From positions 1-35,890 of the forward strand of contig CATKXX010000030.1 of assembly GCA_949840935.1 (NCBI GenBank): a DNA stretch of 35,890 bases, written 5' to 3'. Origin of the DNA: an uncultured Acetatifactor sp. (GTDB lineage Bacteria; Bacillota; Clostridia; Lachnospirales; Lachnospiraceae). Shown piece after piece: positions 16,667-24,445 of the stretch. The first letter of the stretch is position 1, and each line of letters opens with the position of its first letter. The notes under the pieces were generated by a model. The model was not told where the DNA came from. It saw only the letters and a program-made list of their open reading frames with translations, and made no database searches. The translations under genes and the position numbers were made by a program.

Positions 16667-18103
16667 ATGGACGACCGAAGATATCTCACGGAGCAGATTA
16701 AGCGATGCAGGAGAAAAATGAATACGGCAAAGCTCATCGACAGCGGCATCCTGTTTGCCGCGGCGGGAGGGATTCCCGGGATGCTCTGTGAGCTGGCGTC
16801 CCTTGTCTGGGAATTCTATTATGTGCATCTGGCTGCAGGGTTGTGCTTTGCCGCGGGCCTGCTGGCAGGCATTGGTTATGCCCTGTACCGGCGGGCGGAT
16901 ATGAAGCAGGCGGCAGGACGGCTGGATTCCTTCGGGTTGAAGGAGCGTATGCTCACTGCCTGGGAACAGATGGACAATGACGGGGAATTTGCACAGCTGC
17001 AGAGACAGGATGCGCTGGTTCACTATAACAGGCATCGGGAACAGATCCGGATATCACTGAGGCCGGATATCAGGCATGTCCTGGCCCTGCTTCTGTCTTT
17101 CCTGGTGGTGATTGGGCTGGGCTGTATCCCCTCCCCGGTACGGGATCAGGCACAGCTGCGCCATAAGGTACAGGAGCAGGCGGAGGAAGAACGGGAGGAG
17201 CTGGAGGAGCTTCAGGACGCCCTGGAGGGTGTGGATCTGGACAGCCTTACAGAGGAGCAGAGGGCACAGCTGCAGGAGATGATGGACGCCATGGAGCTGT
17301 CCAGGGAGGAGCTTGCAAAGGCGGATTCATGGGAAAGCCTGGCGTCCGCTGTGGAACGGCTGGATTATAAGTATGGCCAGACGGCGCAGAATCTGGCAGG
17401 GCTTGCCGGGCAGCTGGGGAATCCGGAAGCTGCCGGGCTTGCCAGCGCGGAAGCGCTGGCTAAGGCCCTGGCGAACAAGGATGGGGCGCAGTTGGCAGCC
17501 GGAGGGACGCCTGGCACGGGTTCCGGGAATGGAAATGGCAATGACGGAAATGATTCCGGTCAGGGCTCCGGGGACGGCCAGGACGGCTCTAATGGCGGCC
17601 AACAGGGAAACGGAGACGGCCAGGGAACCGGTCAGGAGACTGGGAACGGCAGCGGCCAGGGCCAGGGAAATGGAAATAGCAGCGGTCAGGGCCAGGGGAA
17701 CGGCGATGGCAGCGGCCAGGGCCAGGGGAACGGCCAGGGAACCGGCGATGGCAGCGGCCAAGGCCAGGGATCCGGGAACGGCAGCGGTCAGGGCCAGGGG
17801 AATGGCCAGGGCAGCGGAACCGGCAGCGGCAGGGGGACTGGAAGCAGTGATGCTGTCCATGATTATGTAAGCATTCCCAATGCGGTTGCGGACGACCCGT
17901 CCCTGACAGGCAGTCCGAACGGCAGCCAGGATTCAGATTACTTCCGCCAGCAGAACGGCCTCGCCTGGGAGGGCGAGCATGTGGATTATAATTCTGTGAT
18001 CGGAGAGTACACAGACAGCGCCTATGAAGGCATTGCAACCGGGAAATATCCCAGCGGCATGGAGCCTGTCATAAGAGACTATTTCGAGAAGCTGAATCAT
18101 TAG
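16667..18103 (+). CDS. Membrane protein with coiled coil and Gly/Gln/Asn/Ser-rich low-complexity domain
   Basis: A 478-residue protein after AGGAGG at the usual distance. Two N-terminal hydrophobic helices (about 25-70) and a third near 140-158 (VLALLLSFLVVIGLGCIP) anchor it. A Glu/Leu-rich coiled coil follows (about 165-215), then from about 280 to 395 a run of GNGSGQGQ-type repeats, and a conserved ending (VPIRDYFEKL-like, EPVIRDYFEKLNH). The layout recalls DUF4175-type proteins encoded with ABC and GATase-like genes. It is the last gene of the operon. Its stop overlaps the stop of the convergent phage gene by three bases. Confidence 0.75.
   Translation: MDDRRYLTEQIKRCRRKMNTAKLIDSGILFAAAGGIPGMLCELASLVWEFYYVHLAAGLCFAAGLLAGIGYALYRRADMKQAAGRLDSFGLKERMLTAWEQMDNDGEFAQLQRQDALVHYNRHREQIRISLRPDIRHVLALLLSFLVVIGLGCIPSPVRDQAQLRHKVQEQAEEEREELEELQDALEGVDLDSLTEEQRAQLQEMMDAMELSREELAKADSWESLASAVERLDYKYGQTAQNLAGLAGQLGNPEAAGLASAEALAKALANKDGAQLAAGGTPGTGSGNGNGNDGNDSGQGSGDGQDGSNGGQQGNGDGQGTGQETGNGSGQGQGNGNSSGQGQGNGDGSGQGQGNGQGTGDGSGQGQGSGNGSGQGQGNGQGSGTGSGRGTGSSDAVHDYVSIPNAVADDPSLTGSPNGSQDSDYFRQQNGLAWEGEHVDYNSVIGEYTDSAYEGIATGKYPSGMEPVIRDYFEKLNH
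17512..17850 (+). repeat. Low-complexity repeat tract coding Gly/Gln/Asn/Ser
   Basis: Imperfect units around GGCAGCGGCCAGGGCCAG and GGGAACGGC repeat through the tract. They probably vary in number between strains by slippage or recombination. Confidence 0.85.
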
Positions 18104-19155
18104 GGGGCAGGGACTTTAATATCCGTAATATCCCGGGTTCCAAAATAGATGGCGGAGATTTCCTTATCCCCGAGATAGAGGGAAGGCGCGGACTTCTGCA
18201 TCAGCGTGATCACGGCGGCGCCGTTTCCGTTGTTGTACCCGTTTACTGTGGAAGGCTCATATGTGACGCCCCTGTAGGTGATGGCAGGGGTTCCGCCGAT
18301 ATAACCGGAACCGCCGCCGCCGGCGCCTTCCTGCCCGCCCGTGTTTCCGCCGTACCAGCCGCCGCCTCCGCCGCCGGCATAAAAGGGAGTCAGCCATCCC
18401 ATGACATGTTCCGCGCTGAAATCAATATTAGAAGGATCTGTGAGTACTGACCTGCCGAATCTTCCCCCGGCTTCATTTACAGACGAGGGCGCGCCAAGAC
18501 CGGTCTGTGTACCGCCGTGCCCGGGGCCATATCCTACAGGATCATCGCGGAGATCATATTCCATTGAACCGTCCCCGCCGGTCAATCCACCCCCGGAACC
18601 ACCTATCAGATTCACGGGATAACTATAACCGGTATCATAATAATCATTACCTCCATAGCCAGAAGTAGCTACGCCGCCCCCGCCGCCTCCGGCCACAATC
18701 AGGACTTCTGATTTATAATTTTCATAATTCGATAATGCGCCTCTTTTAATTCCCAGCTTAGCGTCTCCAGGTGAAGGCTCTCTGACAGGGCCAAGTACGA
18801 TATGTGTCGCGCCGCCGCCACCTGTACATAGCGGCTGCCCTATCAAACCGCTTTGTCCGCCTCCGTTATATCCTCCGTCAGCATAGACTTTACTTCCATC
18901 GAAGGCATTGCCAATTGCTCCGCCTTCGCCTCCTACGCATATATTCAGCGTCTGTCCGGCGGAAAGAAAGATGTATCCAACAGAATAGCCACCCATCCCG
19001 CCTACATTCTTAACATTTTGATTTATAACATGGACTTTTCCGCCGCTTGCCCCAAATACTTCAAGCTTGTAAAGTCCGTTTATAGGGACGGTATATTCCT
19101 GTACATCGCCGGTATACTCAAATCTTTCGCAGTCTGTATTGCGGGTTATGCTCAT
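18100..19155 (-). CDS. Glycine-rich tail tip/fibre protein, likely receptor binding
   Basis: A 351-residue protein with ATG 19155 after AGGAGG. It opens with a beta-sandwich-like segment (EYTVPINGLYKLEVFGASGG) and then many glycine clusters (GGGGG, GGYNGGG, AGGGGGGWYGG). This matches the glycine-rich domain found in animal receptors and in phage tail fibres and adhesins. As the last tail gene, a role in host recognition is inferred. It ends in a short LYLGDKEISAIYFGTRDI module resembling repeats in other phage tip proteins. Confidence 0.75.
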   Translation of the reverse strand: MSITRNTDCERFEYTGDVQEYTVPINGLYKLEVFGASGGKVHVINQNVKNVGGMGGYSVGYIFLSAGQTLNICVGGEGGAIGNAFDGSKVYADGGYNGGGQSGLIGQPLCTGGGGATHIVLGPVREPSPGDAKLGIKRGALSNYENYKSEVLIVAGGGGGGVATSGYGGNDYYDTGYSYPVNLIGGSGGGLTGGDGSMEYDLRDDPVGYGPGHGGTQTGLGAPSSVNEAGGRFGRSVLTDPSNIDFSAEHVMGWLTPFYAGGGGGGWYGGNTGGQEGAGGGGSGYIGGTPAITYRGVTYEPSTVNGYNNGNGAAVITLMQKSAPSLYLGDKEISAIYFGTRDITDIKVPAP

Positions 19156-19170
19156 AAAACCATCCTCCTG

Positions 19171-19542
19171 TTAATTAGAATAAATAAAATATAATGTCTT
19201 CGCATCCTTATTCGGCAGAGCGTCATACTGCGCCTGGGTTACGACCACGAAGGACAGGTCATTGGTCTGGGCCACATGGGCCGTGACTTTTTTGGAAAGC
19301 TCCTCCAGACGGTCGTTCAGCTCTTTCCCTGCGGCTGCTGAGAGGGCCGCTTTTGCATCGTTGGCGGTGAGGGAATCCGTTATGCCGTTGAAAGACCCAA
19401 GCTTCTGCTGGAGGGTCTTGCCGTCATCAAATTCCACATCGCTCGCCTTAGTCCAGAAGGAGATCCTTAACCATACCCTGTTTGCCACATCAATACATTT
19501 CCTGAATTTTCTGCCTGTGATGATCTGCTCGTTAATAGCCAT
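19171..19542 (-). CDS. Small phage tail protein
   Basis: A 123-residue protein with ATG 19542 after AAAGGAGG. The C-terminal VVVTQAQYDALPNKDAKTLYFIY is a short module common at the ends of Firmicutes phage structural proteins. The middle has a coiled-coil stretch (AAAGKELNDRLEELSKK). It lies between the fibre gene and other small tail genes. Probably structural; the exact role is unknown. Confidence 0.7.
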   Translation of the reverse strand: MAINEQIITGRKFRKCIDVANRVWLRISFWTKASDVEFDDGKTLQQKLGSFNGITDSLTANDAKAALSAAAGKELNDRLEELSKKVTAHVAQTNDLSFVVVTQAQYDALPNKDAKTLYFIYSN

Positions 19543-19579
19543 ATTAGTAGCCTCCTTTGATTGTTTTGATCGTATGGGT

Positions 19580-19888
19580 TCAGAGCCAGATGGCCCTGAT
19601 ATCAGCGTCAGGTTCCGTATCGGAGCTTAGAAAGAGATAGTCCGGCTCCTGCGATAACAGATACTCCTGCAGCTTATAAATCCTGTTTTCAATTGCGTTG
19701 AAATAATCGGCAAACCAGCCGTGGATACCATCCTGGCCGGCTATGTAGTCATTTGCCTGCTTATAGCTTCCCTGTGATATCAGGCGGCCGTAGGTATCCA
19801 TAGCTTCCACCTGTGTCAGATTGATATCCTGAAAGAAGATCATGGGGTCAACGCTGTCAGGGTATTTCGAGAGAGGATTTAGCAGCAT
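19580..19888 (-). CDS. Small hypothetical phage protein
   Basis: A 102-residue protein starting at ATG 19888 after GGGAGG; it begins MLLNPLSKYPDSVDPMIFFQ. Acidic, with predicted helices and no recognised domain. The gene begins within two bases of the end of the next upstream gene, so they are coupled. Its position suggests a baseplate or chaperone role. Confidence 0.65.
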   Translation of the reverse strand: MLLNPLSKYPDSVDPMIFFQDINLTQVEAMDTYGRLISQGSYKQANDYIAGQDGIHGWFADYFNAIENRIYKLQEYLLSQEPDYLFLSSDTEPDADIRAIWL

Positions 19889-19889
19889 T

Positions 19890-20222
19890 CTAAACACCTC
19901 CCGCCCAGACATCACCCTCAAGGCATTCAAAGTCCTCCTGATTTTCTTCAAAATAGATGGACTGATGTATCTGCCTGGCGTATGTCTGCGTATTATAGAT
20001 TTCTTCCTCCCAGGTCCTGAAGGTGACGGCGTCTGCAATATACCGGGACAAGAATTCTTTCTTGCTCTCGATCAGGGCCGCAGCCTGGCTGTACAGGCCC
20101 TGTGACCGCAGCTGATTTATCTGGTTTATCAGCGCTGCAGCATTGTCGTCCACATTTTTAAAATGGTGCATTGTTATTTTTTGGGAGGGGAACCTGCTGA
20201 ATTCGTTTTCATATAGTGTCAT
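19890..20222 (-). CDS. Small hypothetical phage protein
   Basis: A 110-residue, mostly helical protein starting at ATG 20222 (MTLYENEFSRFPSQKI) behind GAGGT. No known domain recognised. Conserved spacing to its neighbours places it in the tail operon. Confidence 0.65.
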   Translation of the reverse strand: MTLYENEFSRFPSQKITMHHFKNVDDNAAALINQINQLRSQGLYSQAAALIESKKEFLSRYIADAVTFRTWEEEIYNTQTYARQIHQSIYFEENQEDFECLEGDVWAGGV

Positions 20223-20263
20223 TTTTAACCTCATTTCTGTGCTGCTTTTTGCGCACGACTCCA

Positions 20264-21937
20264 TTACATTTGGTACGGATAAAACCGATACATGGTGATT
20301 TCGGAGGTACATCCGGTAAAATCGTGGGAAACGGAGCTGATGATATACTGCTGCTCCCTGTCCGAATCGCTGCGCTTATAGGACACCTTTTGGTTGACGT
20401 CCAGAAAGGGCAGGAAGGTAGTCGTAATGGAAATGTGGTCGGTCAGCCTGGAGTTTTTCCAGTTTTCCCACTTTGCCCTGTCAGCTGCCAGGCTGTCGGA
20501 GGTGATGTTCTCATATTCGCCGCCGGTCTTCACATCCAGTATTTCCCCCAACTTCTCCACTGTAAAGGGAGATTCCTCCACAACGGTCATATCCACATGG
20601 CCGCAGTGGTAAAATGCCTGGAAATATTCCCTGGAATACAGTTCACAGCTCTGGCCGTCGGGGCCGGTCACAAAGCGTCCGCTCCTTTTGCCGCTGGTCA
20701 GCACATTCAGGGCGTGCACCTGCCATTGTCCCGCGAGATAGGCCCTGACCACGTCCTGGCCGCCTGTATGGGTCTTGCGGATCCGGAAGGCATACACCGT
20801 TCCGGGCTTCATTTCCCCCGCCCTGACAGGCTCCTCGTCGGCTTCATTGTAAATGCCTATGGGGCCGAAGCCGTTGATATCCAGTCGGACGCCTGCGGGA
20901 TTGGAGGCCGGTATTTTCAGGCCGATGACATCACCGTTGTAATAACTGTCCCTGTACCCTGGGATGGAGGCGTTGTAGGTATTGCCGGAGCAGGAACAGC
21001 TTTCGGTGTAATAGTCCGCTTCGATCGCGCTTCCCCACACTTCGCAGATGTTCCGCACGGTGGTCATGTCAACGGAGGTGTTTTCGGAGATCAGCACTCT
21101 CTGGAGAAAGGAATTGTCCAGAAAGATATCATCTTCGTAACACATCGGTTTCAGCTGGCATATAAATGTGTTGTCAGCCATGTCGAAGAACATTTCGTAG
21201 TTGGGGTAGAGGTCACGGAAGGCCGTCAGGATGGACAGCACGCTGCAGCCGGAGGAAAATTCCTGGTCAAAGGGTATGGCATTCCAGGTAATGTTTTCCG
21301 CCCGGTATTGCTGCCAGTGCTCATTGTACTCGGGCAGCGCCCTGTGCTCCCCCATATCGTCGATCCGGAAGCGGGTGATCCCTGCCAGCTTCCGCAGGGT
21401 GTCCATGACCGCGTCCCGGAGGATATTGTACCGGAGCACTTCCCCTGTCTGCTCATCTTCCTCATATGCCGGGTAGCGGATGAGGGATGCTCCCAGCTGG
21501 CCGTTTTTCGTACCATCCAGCTTCTTCATAAAGTCGGCGCAGTTGATGGTAAGCCTGTCCGTGGCCGCGTCATAGGCGCCGGAGGTATCCGTATAGACAT
21601 AGTATCCGAGAGGATAAAATTTGTACTGTCTGGTTCCGGCGTTGTACAGGCCTGCGGATATGCGGATATCCTTGTCCGGCCACAGAAGGCTGTTTTCTGC
21701 AAGTATTCTTTTTTCCTTTAAGGCGGGCTGTACCGTAAAGCTTGCGGTACGCCGGATATCGGATTCGCCGGATATGGACATACTGCCGTCAGTCAGTCCG
21801 CAGGTAAGGACGTCTATGACCCGTTTCTCTGTATCCAGCACCTCGATTTTCAGTTTTATGGTAGGGGCTGCCGACTGCCGGAGAGCGATCAGCAGATCCT
21901 CCTGTGTGATCCTGTCTGCCATCATTGATTCCACCAT
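20264..21937 (-). CDS. Phage tail/baseplate structural protein (DUF5048-like)
   Basis: A 557-residue protein. ATG 21937 (MVESMMADRITQEDLLIALRQ) is chosen because GGAGGT lies nine bases before it; it overlaps the previous gene by 16 bases. The N-terminal region (LKIEVLDTEKRVIDVLTCGL, SGESDIRRTASFTVQP) resembles the tail-hub-like domain at the start of many Firmicutes minor structural proteins. The middle is beta-rich and the end returns to a hub-like motif (VKTGGEYENI, QYIISSVSHDFTG). Probably part of the distal tail hub. The DUF5048 label is from memory of the pattern. Confidence 0.72.
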   Translation of the reverse strand: MVESMMADRITQEDLLIALRQSAAPTIKLKIEVLDTEKRVIDVLTCGLTDGSMSISGESDIRRTASFTVQPALKEKRILAENSLLWPDKDIRISAGLYNAGTRQYKFYPLGYYVYTDTSGAYDAATDRLTINCADFMKKLDGTKNGQLGASLIRYPAYEEDEQTGEVLRYNILRDAVMDTLRKLAGITRFRIDDMGEHRALPEYNEHWQQYRAENITWNAIPFDQEFSSGCSVLSILTAFRDLYPNYEMFFDMADNTFICQLKPMCYEDDIFLDNSFLQRVLISENTSVDMTTVRNICEVWGSAIEADYYTESCSCSGNTYNASIPGYRDSYYNGDVIGLKIPASNPAGVRLDINGFGPIGIYNEADEEPVRAGEMKPGTVYAFRIRKTHTGGQDVVRAYLAGQWQVHALNVLTSGKRSGRFVTGPDGQSCELYSREYFQAFYHCGHVDMTVVEESPFTVEKLGEILDVKTGGEYENITSDSLAADRAKWENWKNSRLTDHISITTTFLPFLDVNQKVSYKRSDSDREQQYIISSVSHDFTGCTSEITMYRFYPYQM

Positions 21938-22851
21938 TCCGATTCTACCTCCGAGAAGCCCAGATAGTACAGATCCGCCTCCGAGTCCACACTGCCGACC
22001 TCCACCCATGACCAGGAGATTTCCCTGTCATTGTACGCCTGGTTGGCAGTGTCGGAGGGATTGGGGGTTATCTGCACCAGCCAAAGCCTTCCGTCAGGAA
22101 GCTTTAAAAGCTTGGGGATACCGTCAGAGATAAAATCCATAAATTTTCTTTGATATCGGATGCGGGGGTAATCGTACTGCTCACTGTAAGCAGGCTCGCA
22201 GTCGTCATCCTCCACAAGGGGCAGGAAAGAGCCCCTGCAGCTGCCGGTGTCGTAATCCGCCGTAGTGTTCCGGATGAAAACGGGATATCTGCTGTTGAGC
22301 AGTTCCACAGTGGACGAGGGGATGTTGCGTGTCGTATCGCAGTACCCGTCGGTGAATTCCGTTCCCCAGACCACATGTCCCTCTGTCAGGAACATCTTTG
22401 TAAACCTGCAGGAAGCCTTCGCAGTGGCATAAGTGCCTTCAAGCCCGTATAAGACCGGTACGATCGCATATTCCACAGACTGCCCGGAAGCCGTGAAATA
22501 ATCGGGATAGTTGATCACGAAATCCTCCGGACGGCTTACTTCCTTTACAACGATCGTTTTCCACTGGAAATTGCCCTCGGTCCTGCTCTTTAACAGGATA
22601 TGGGAGGTGTTATCCAGATTCCAGTCCACATTGCCCGCATTTGTGCTGCCGTTGAATTTTGCCCAGAATATGGTGTCAAAATCCCATTCTGAGGGAAACT
22701 CCCCGGTCAGCTCATGCTCGACGTCTTTGGTCAGATACAGTCCGTCGTAGACGCCGTTTTTCAGTTCTATATAATTGATTTCTTTTACGCCGGCGGGAGT
22801 AAGGGCACAGGCCAGTTCCCCGCCGACAAGGCTGCTTCCGCACAGAAACAT
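21922..22851 (-). CDS. Phage tail/baseplate protein
   Basis: A 309-residue, beta-rich protein starting at ATG 22851 after GGAGGTG, whose site lies in the end of the FN3-type gene. It is rich in aromatic and acidic residues (WDFDTIFWAKFNGS, PRIRYQRKFMDFI). There is no domain I can name with confidence. Its place between the FN3-like protein and the hub-like protein suggests a structural role in the tail tip. Confidence 0.68.
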   Translation of the reverse strand: MFLCGSSLVGGELACALTPAGVKEINYIELKNGVYDGLYLTKDVEHELTGEFPSEWDFDTIFWAKFNGSTNAGNVDWNLDNTSHILLKSRTEGNFQWKTIVVKEVSRPEDFVINYPDYFTASGQSVEYAIVPVLYGLEGTYATAKASCRFTKMFLTEGHVVWGTEFTDGYCDTTRNIPSSTVELLNSRYPVFIRNTTADYDTGSCRGSFLPLVEDDDCEPAYSEQYDYPRIRYQRKFMDFISDGIPKLLKLPDGRLWLVQITPNPSDTANQAYNDREISWSWVEVGSVDSEADLYYLGFSEVESEWWNQ

Positions 22852-22854
22852 TTT

Positions 22855-24066
22855 TTATTCACCTCCAAGCCATAGATCGTGTAAGACTGCGTTTTGCGGT
22901 TCAGATTCCCGGACGTGAGTGGTACAGGAATCCCTGTGCACTACGTAAGTGTTTTCATTGGTGTCTACCCAGGAGTCATTGTCGTGCATCAGCTGACGGC
23001 TGGGACGCTCCCTTCCGTACCACATATCCCCTTCTGTTTCATTTCCCAGATTGATAAGGGCCTCAAGCTGGTAGATATTGTCCCTGCGCCTGAGAGCAAT
23101 GGTGATCATATCCGTGGAGTTGAAGACCATGGGGCCGGAGTACAGCAGATAATGCCCCGCGCCGTTTGGCACAAGGAGCCGGAACCGCAGAGTCCCGTCC
23201 GCATAGATCCGGGAGCTTAAGGTCAGCTGCAGCTGGCCCAGCCGCAGCAGCTCGGCAGTCTGCCAGAGGTTTACTCCCCTCAGCAGCAGAGTGAAATCGC
23301 CCTGGATGGAAAAGCCCCTGTCATAGAAAAGTGTTTTCCCTCTCAGGTCTATCATCCCGTCTATATACTGGAAACTGTCCGTACCGTTATACTGGATGAT
23401 GACCAGGTTGGTAGCTACCTGTATGCAGCCCTGGGATGGGAGAGGAGTGGCGTAAATCCGGGCGTAGGTGTTGGGATTCTCATACCTTACGGTAATCCCG
23501 ATGAATCCGGTATCCAGCTCCATACCGTTTAAGGTAACGCCGGTACACCGGATATAATAGGCCGTGTTGTTGTCCAGCCCCTGATAGGTGTAGCTGATAT
23601 TGAGGCTGTCTGTGAGTTCACCGCTTTCCATCAGCAGCTTCTTCGAGGCGTCGTAAAGGGAAAAGGTATATTTACCGATATCTTCCCAGTCGGCAGAGTA
23701 GTAATGCACGGATGCGGCAAGGGCGGAATTGTCTATGACGGACGAGTCCGCCACATTTTCAAAATAGAATTCCGGCGTCTCGAAGGTGTAGAACAATACC
23801 TTATCCGAGAGCGGGGAGGGGATGTTTTCCCCATGGAATACCTGTGCCTGAATCACGTATTGCCTGCCGTTGGCCAGTGTGCCGGCGGGTATCGGAGCCT
23901 TCAGGGCGTAAGTGGACGTGGTGTGGTCATATACCTTCCGGCCGGTTTCATTGTCATGGATCAGGATCCGGTTGGCATGGGCGCGGCTGCCGGTCCAGGC
24001 GATAGAGACGTCATGAGCCTTGTCGGCGTCGAAAGGTGCTATTTTCTTAATCTGTGGTTTTGCCAT
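22855..24066 (-). CDS. Phage tail protein with FN3-like domains and a jelly-roll/lectin-like C-terminus
   Basis: A 403-residue protein with ATG 24066 after AGAAGGTG. Residues 1-100 (IAWTGSRAHANRILIHD, ANGRQYVIQAQVF) and about 100-200 (YQGLDNNTAYYIRCTGV) look like fibronectin type III domains. About 215-380 resembles a concanavalin-like sandwich (SFQYIDGMIDLRGKTLFYD, LRFRLLVPNGAGHYLLY). Such modules on phage tails often bind cell-surface sugars. Function is inferred from fold-like patterns only. Confidence 0.7.
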   Translation of the reverse strand: MAKPQIKKIAPFDADKAHDVSIAWTGSRAHANRILIHDNETGRKVYDHTTSTYALKAPIPAGTLANGRQYVIQAQVFHGENIPSPLSDKVLFYTFETPEFYFENVADSSVIDNSALAASVHYYSADWEDIGKYTFSLYDASKKLLMESGELTDSLNISYTYQGLDNNTAYYIRCTGVTLNGMELDTGFIGITVRYENPNTYARIYATPLPSQGCIQVATNLVIIQYNGTDSFQYIDGMIDLRGKTLFYDRGFSIQGDFTLLLRGVNLWQTAELLRLGQLQLTLSSRIYADGTLRFRLLVPNGAGHYLLYSGPMVFNSTDMITIALRRRDNIYQLEALINLGNETEGDMWYGRERPSRQLMHDNDSWVDTNENTYVVHRDSCTTHVRESEPQNAVLHDLWLGGE

Positions 24067-24088
24067 TGTGGAATCACCTTCTTTCTGT

Positions 24089-24352
24089 TCAAAGATCCGG
24101 TATGCCGCAGATGTGGATCAGCCGTAAATCGCCCATGGGCTCTTTCACGAATACGCCCTGTCCCACTCTCAGGCTCACATTGGGGATACAACACGTAACG
24201 ATCCTCTCATTGCCGGCCCGATCCAGGATCACATATCCTTTTTTATCGATTCTCCTGATGACGGATCTGTAGGTTCTGTCGGCCTTGAATGCGTTTAATT
24301 CCTGCTCAAACAGGAGCCTGGCCGACTCCAGGAGCTCTGTCTGGAATTTCAT
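24089..24352 (-). CDS. Small phage protein after the tape measure
   Basis: An 87-residue protein starting at ATG 24352 (MKFQTELLESARLLFEQEL) with GGAGGT ten bases upstream. An N-terminal helix is followed by a beta-rich half (GYVILDRAGNERIVTCCIPN, LRVGQGVFVKEP) that looks like a small barrel. It lies between tape measure and FN3-like genes. Unknown function. Confidence 0.68.
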   Translation of the reverse strand: MKFQTELLESARLLFEQELNAFKADRTYRSVIRRIDKKGYVILDRAGNERIVTCCIPNVSLRVGQGVFVKEPMGDLRLIHICGIPDL

Positions 24353-24445
24353 GATGAATGCACCTCCTTTCCGGGTGAGGGGCGGGCGCGTCAGGCTCCC
24401 GGGATTCATCCCCGGGAGCCCGCAGCGGGAAAAGGAGGAGATATT

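Noticed and set aside
20216..21721. 501-residue plus-strand open frame opposite the hub-like tail gene
   Set aside because: No ribosome site, protein-like motifs absent, and the minus-strand gene is well supported by start signals and neighbours.
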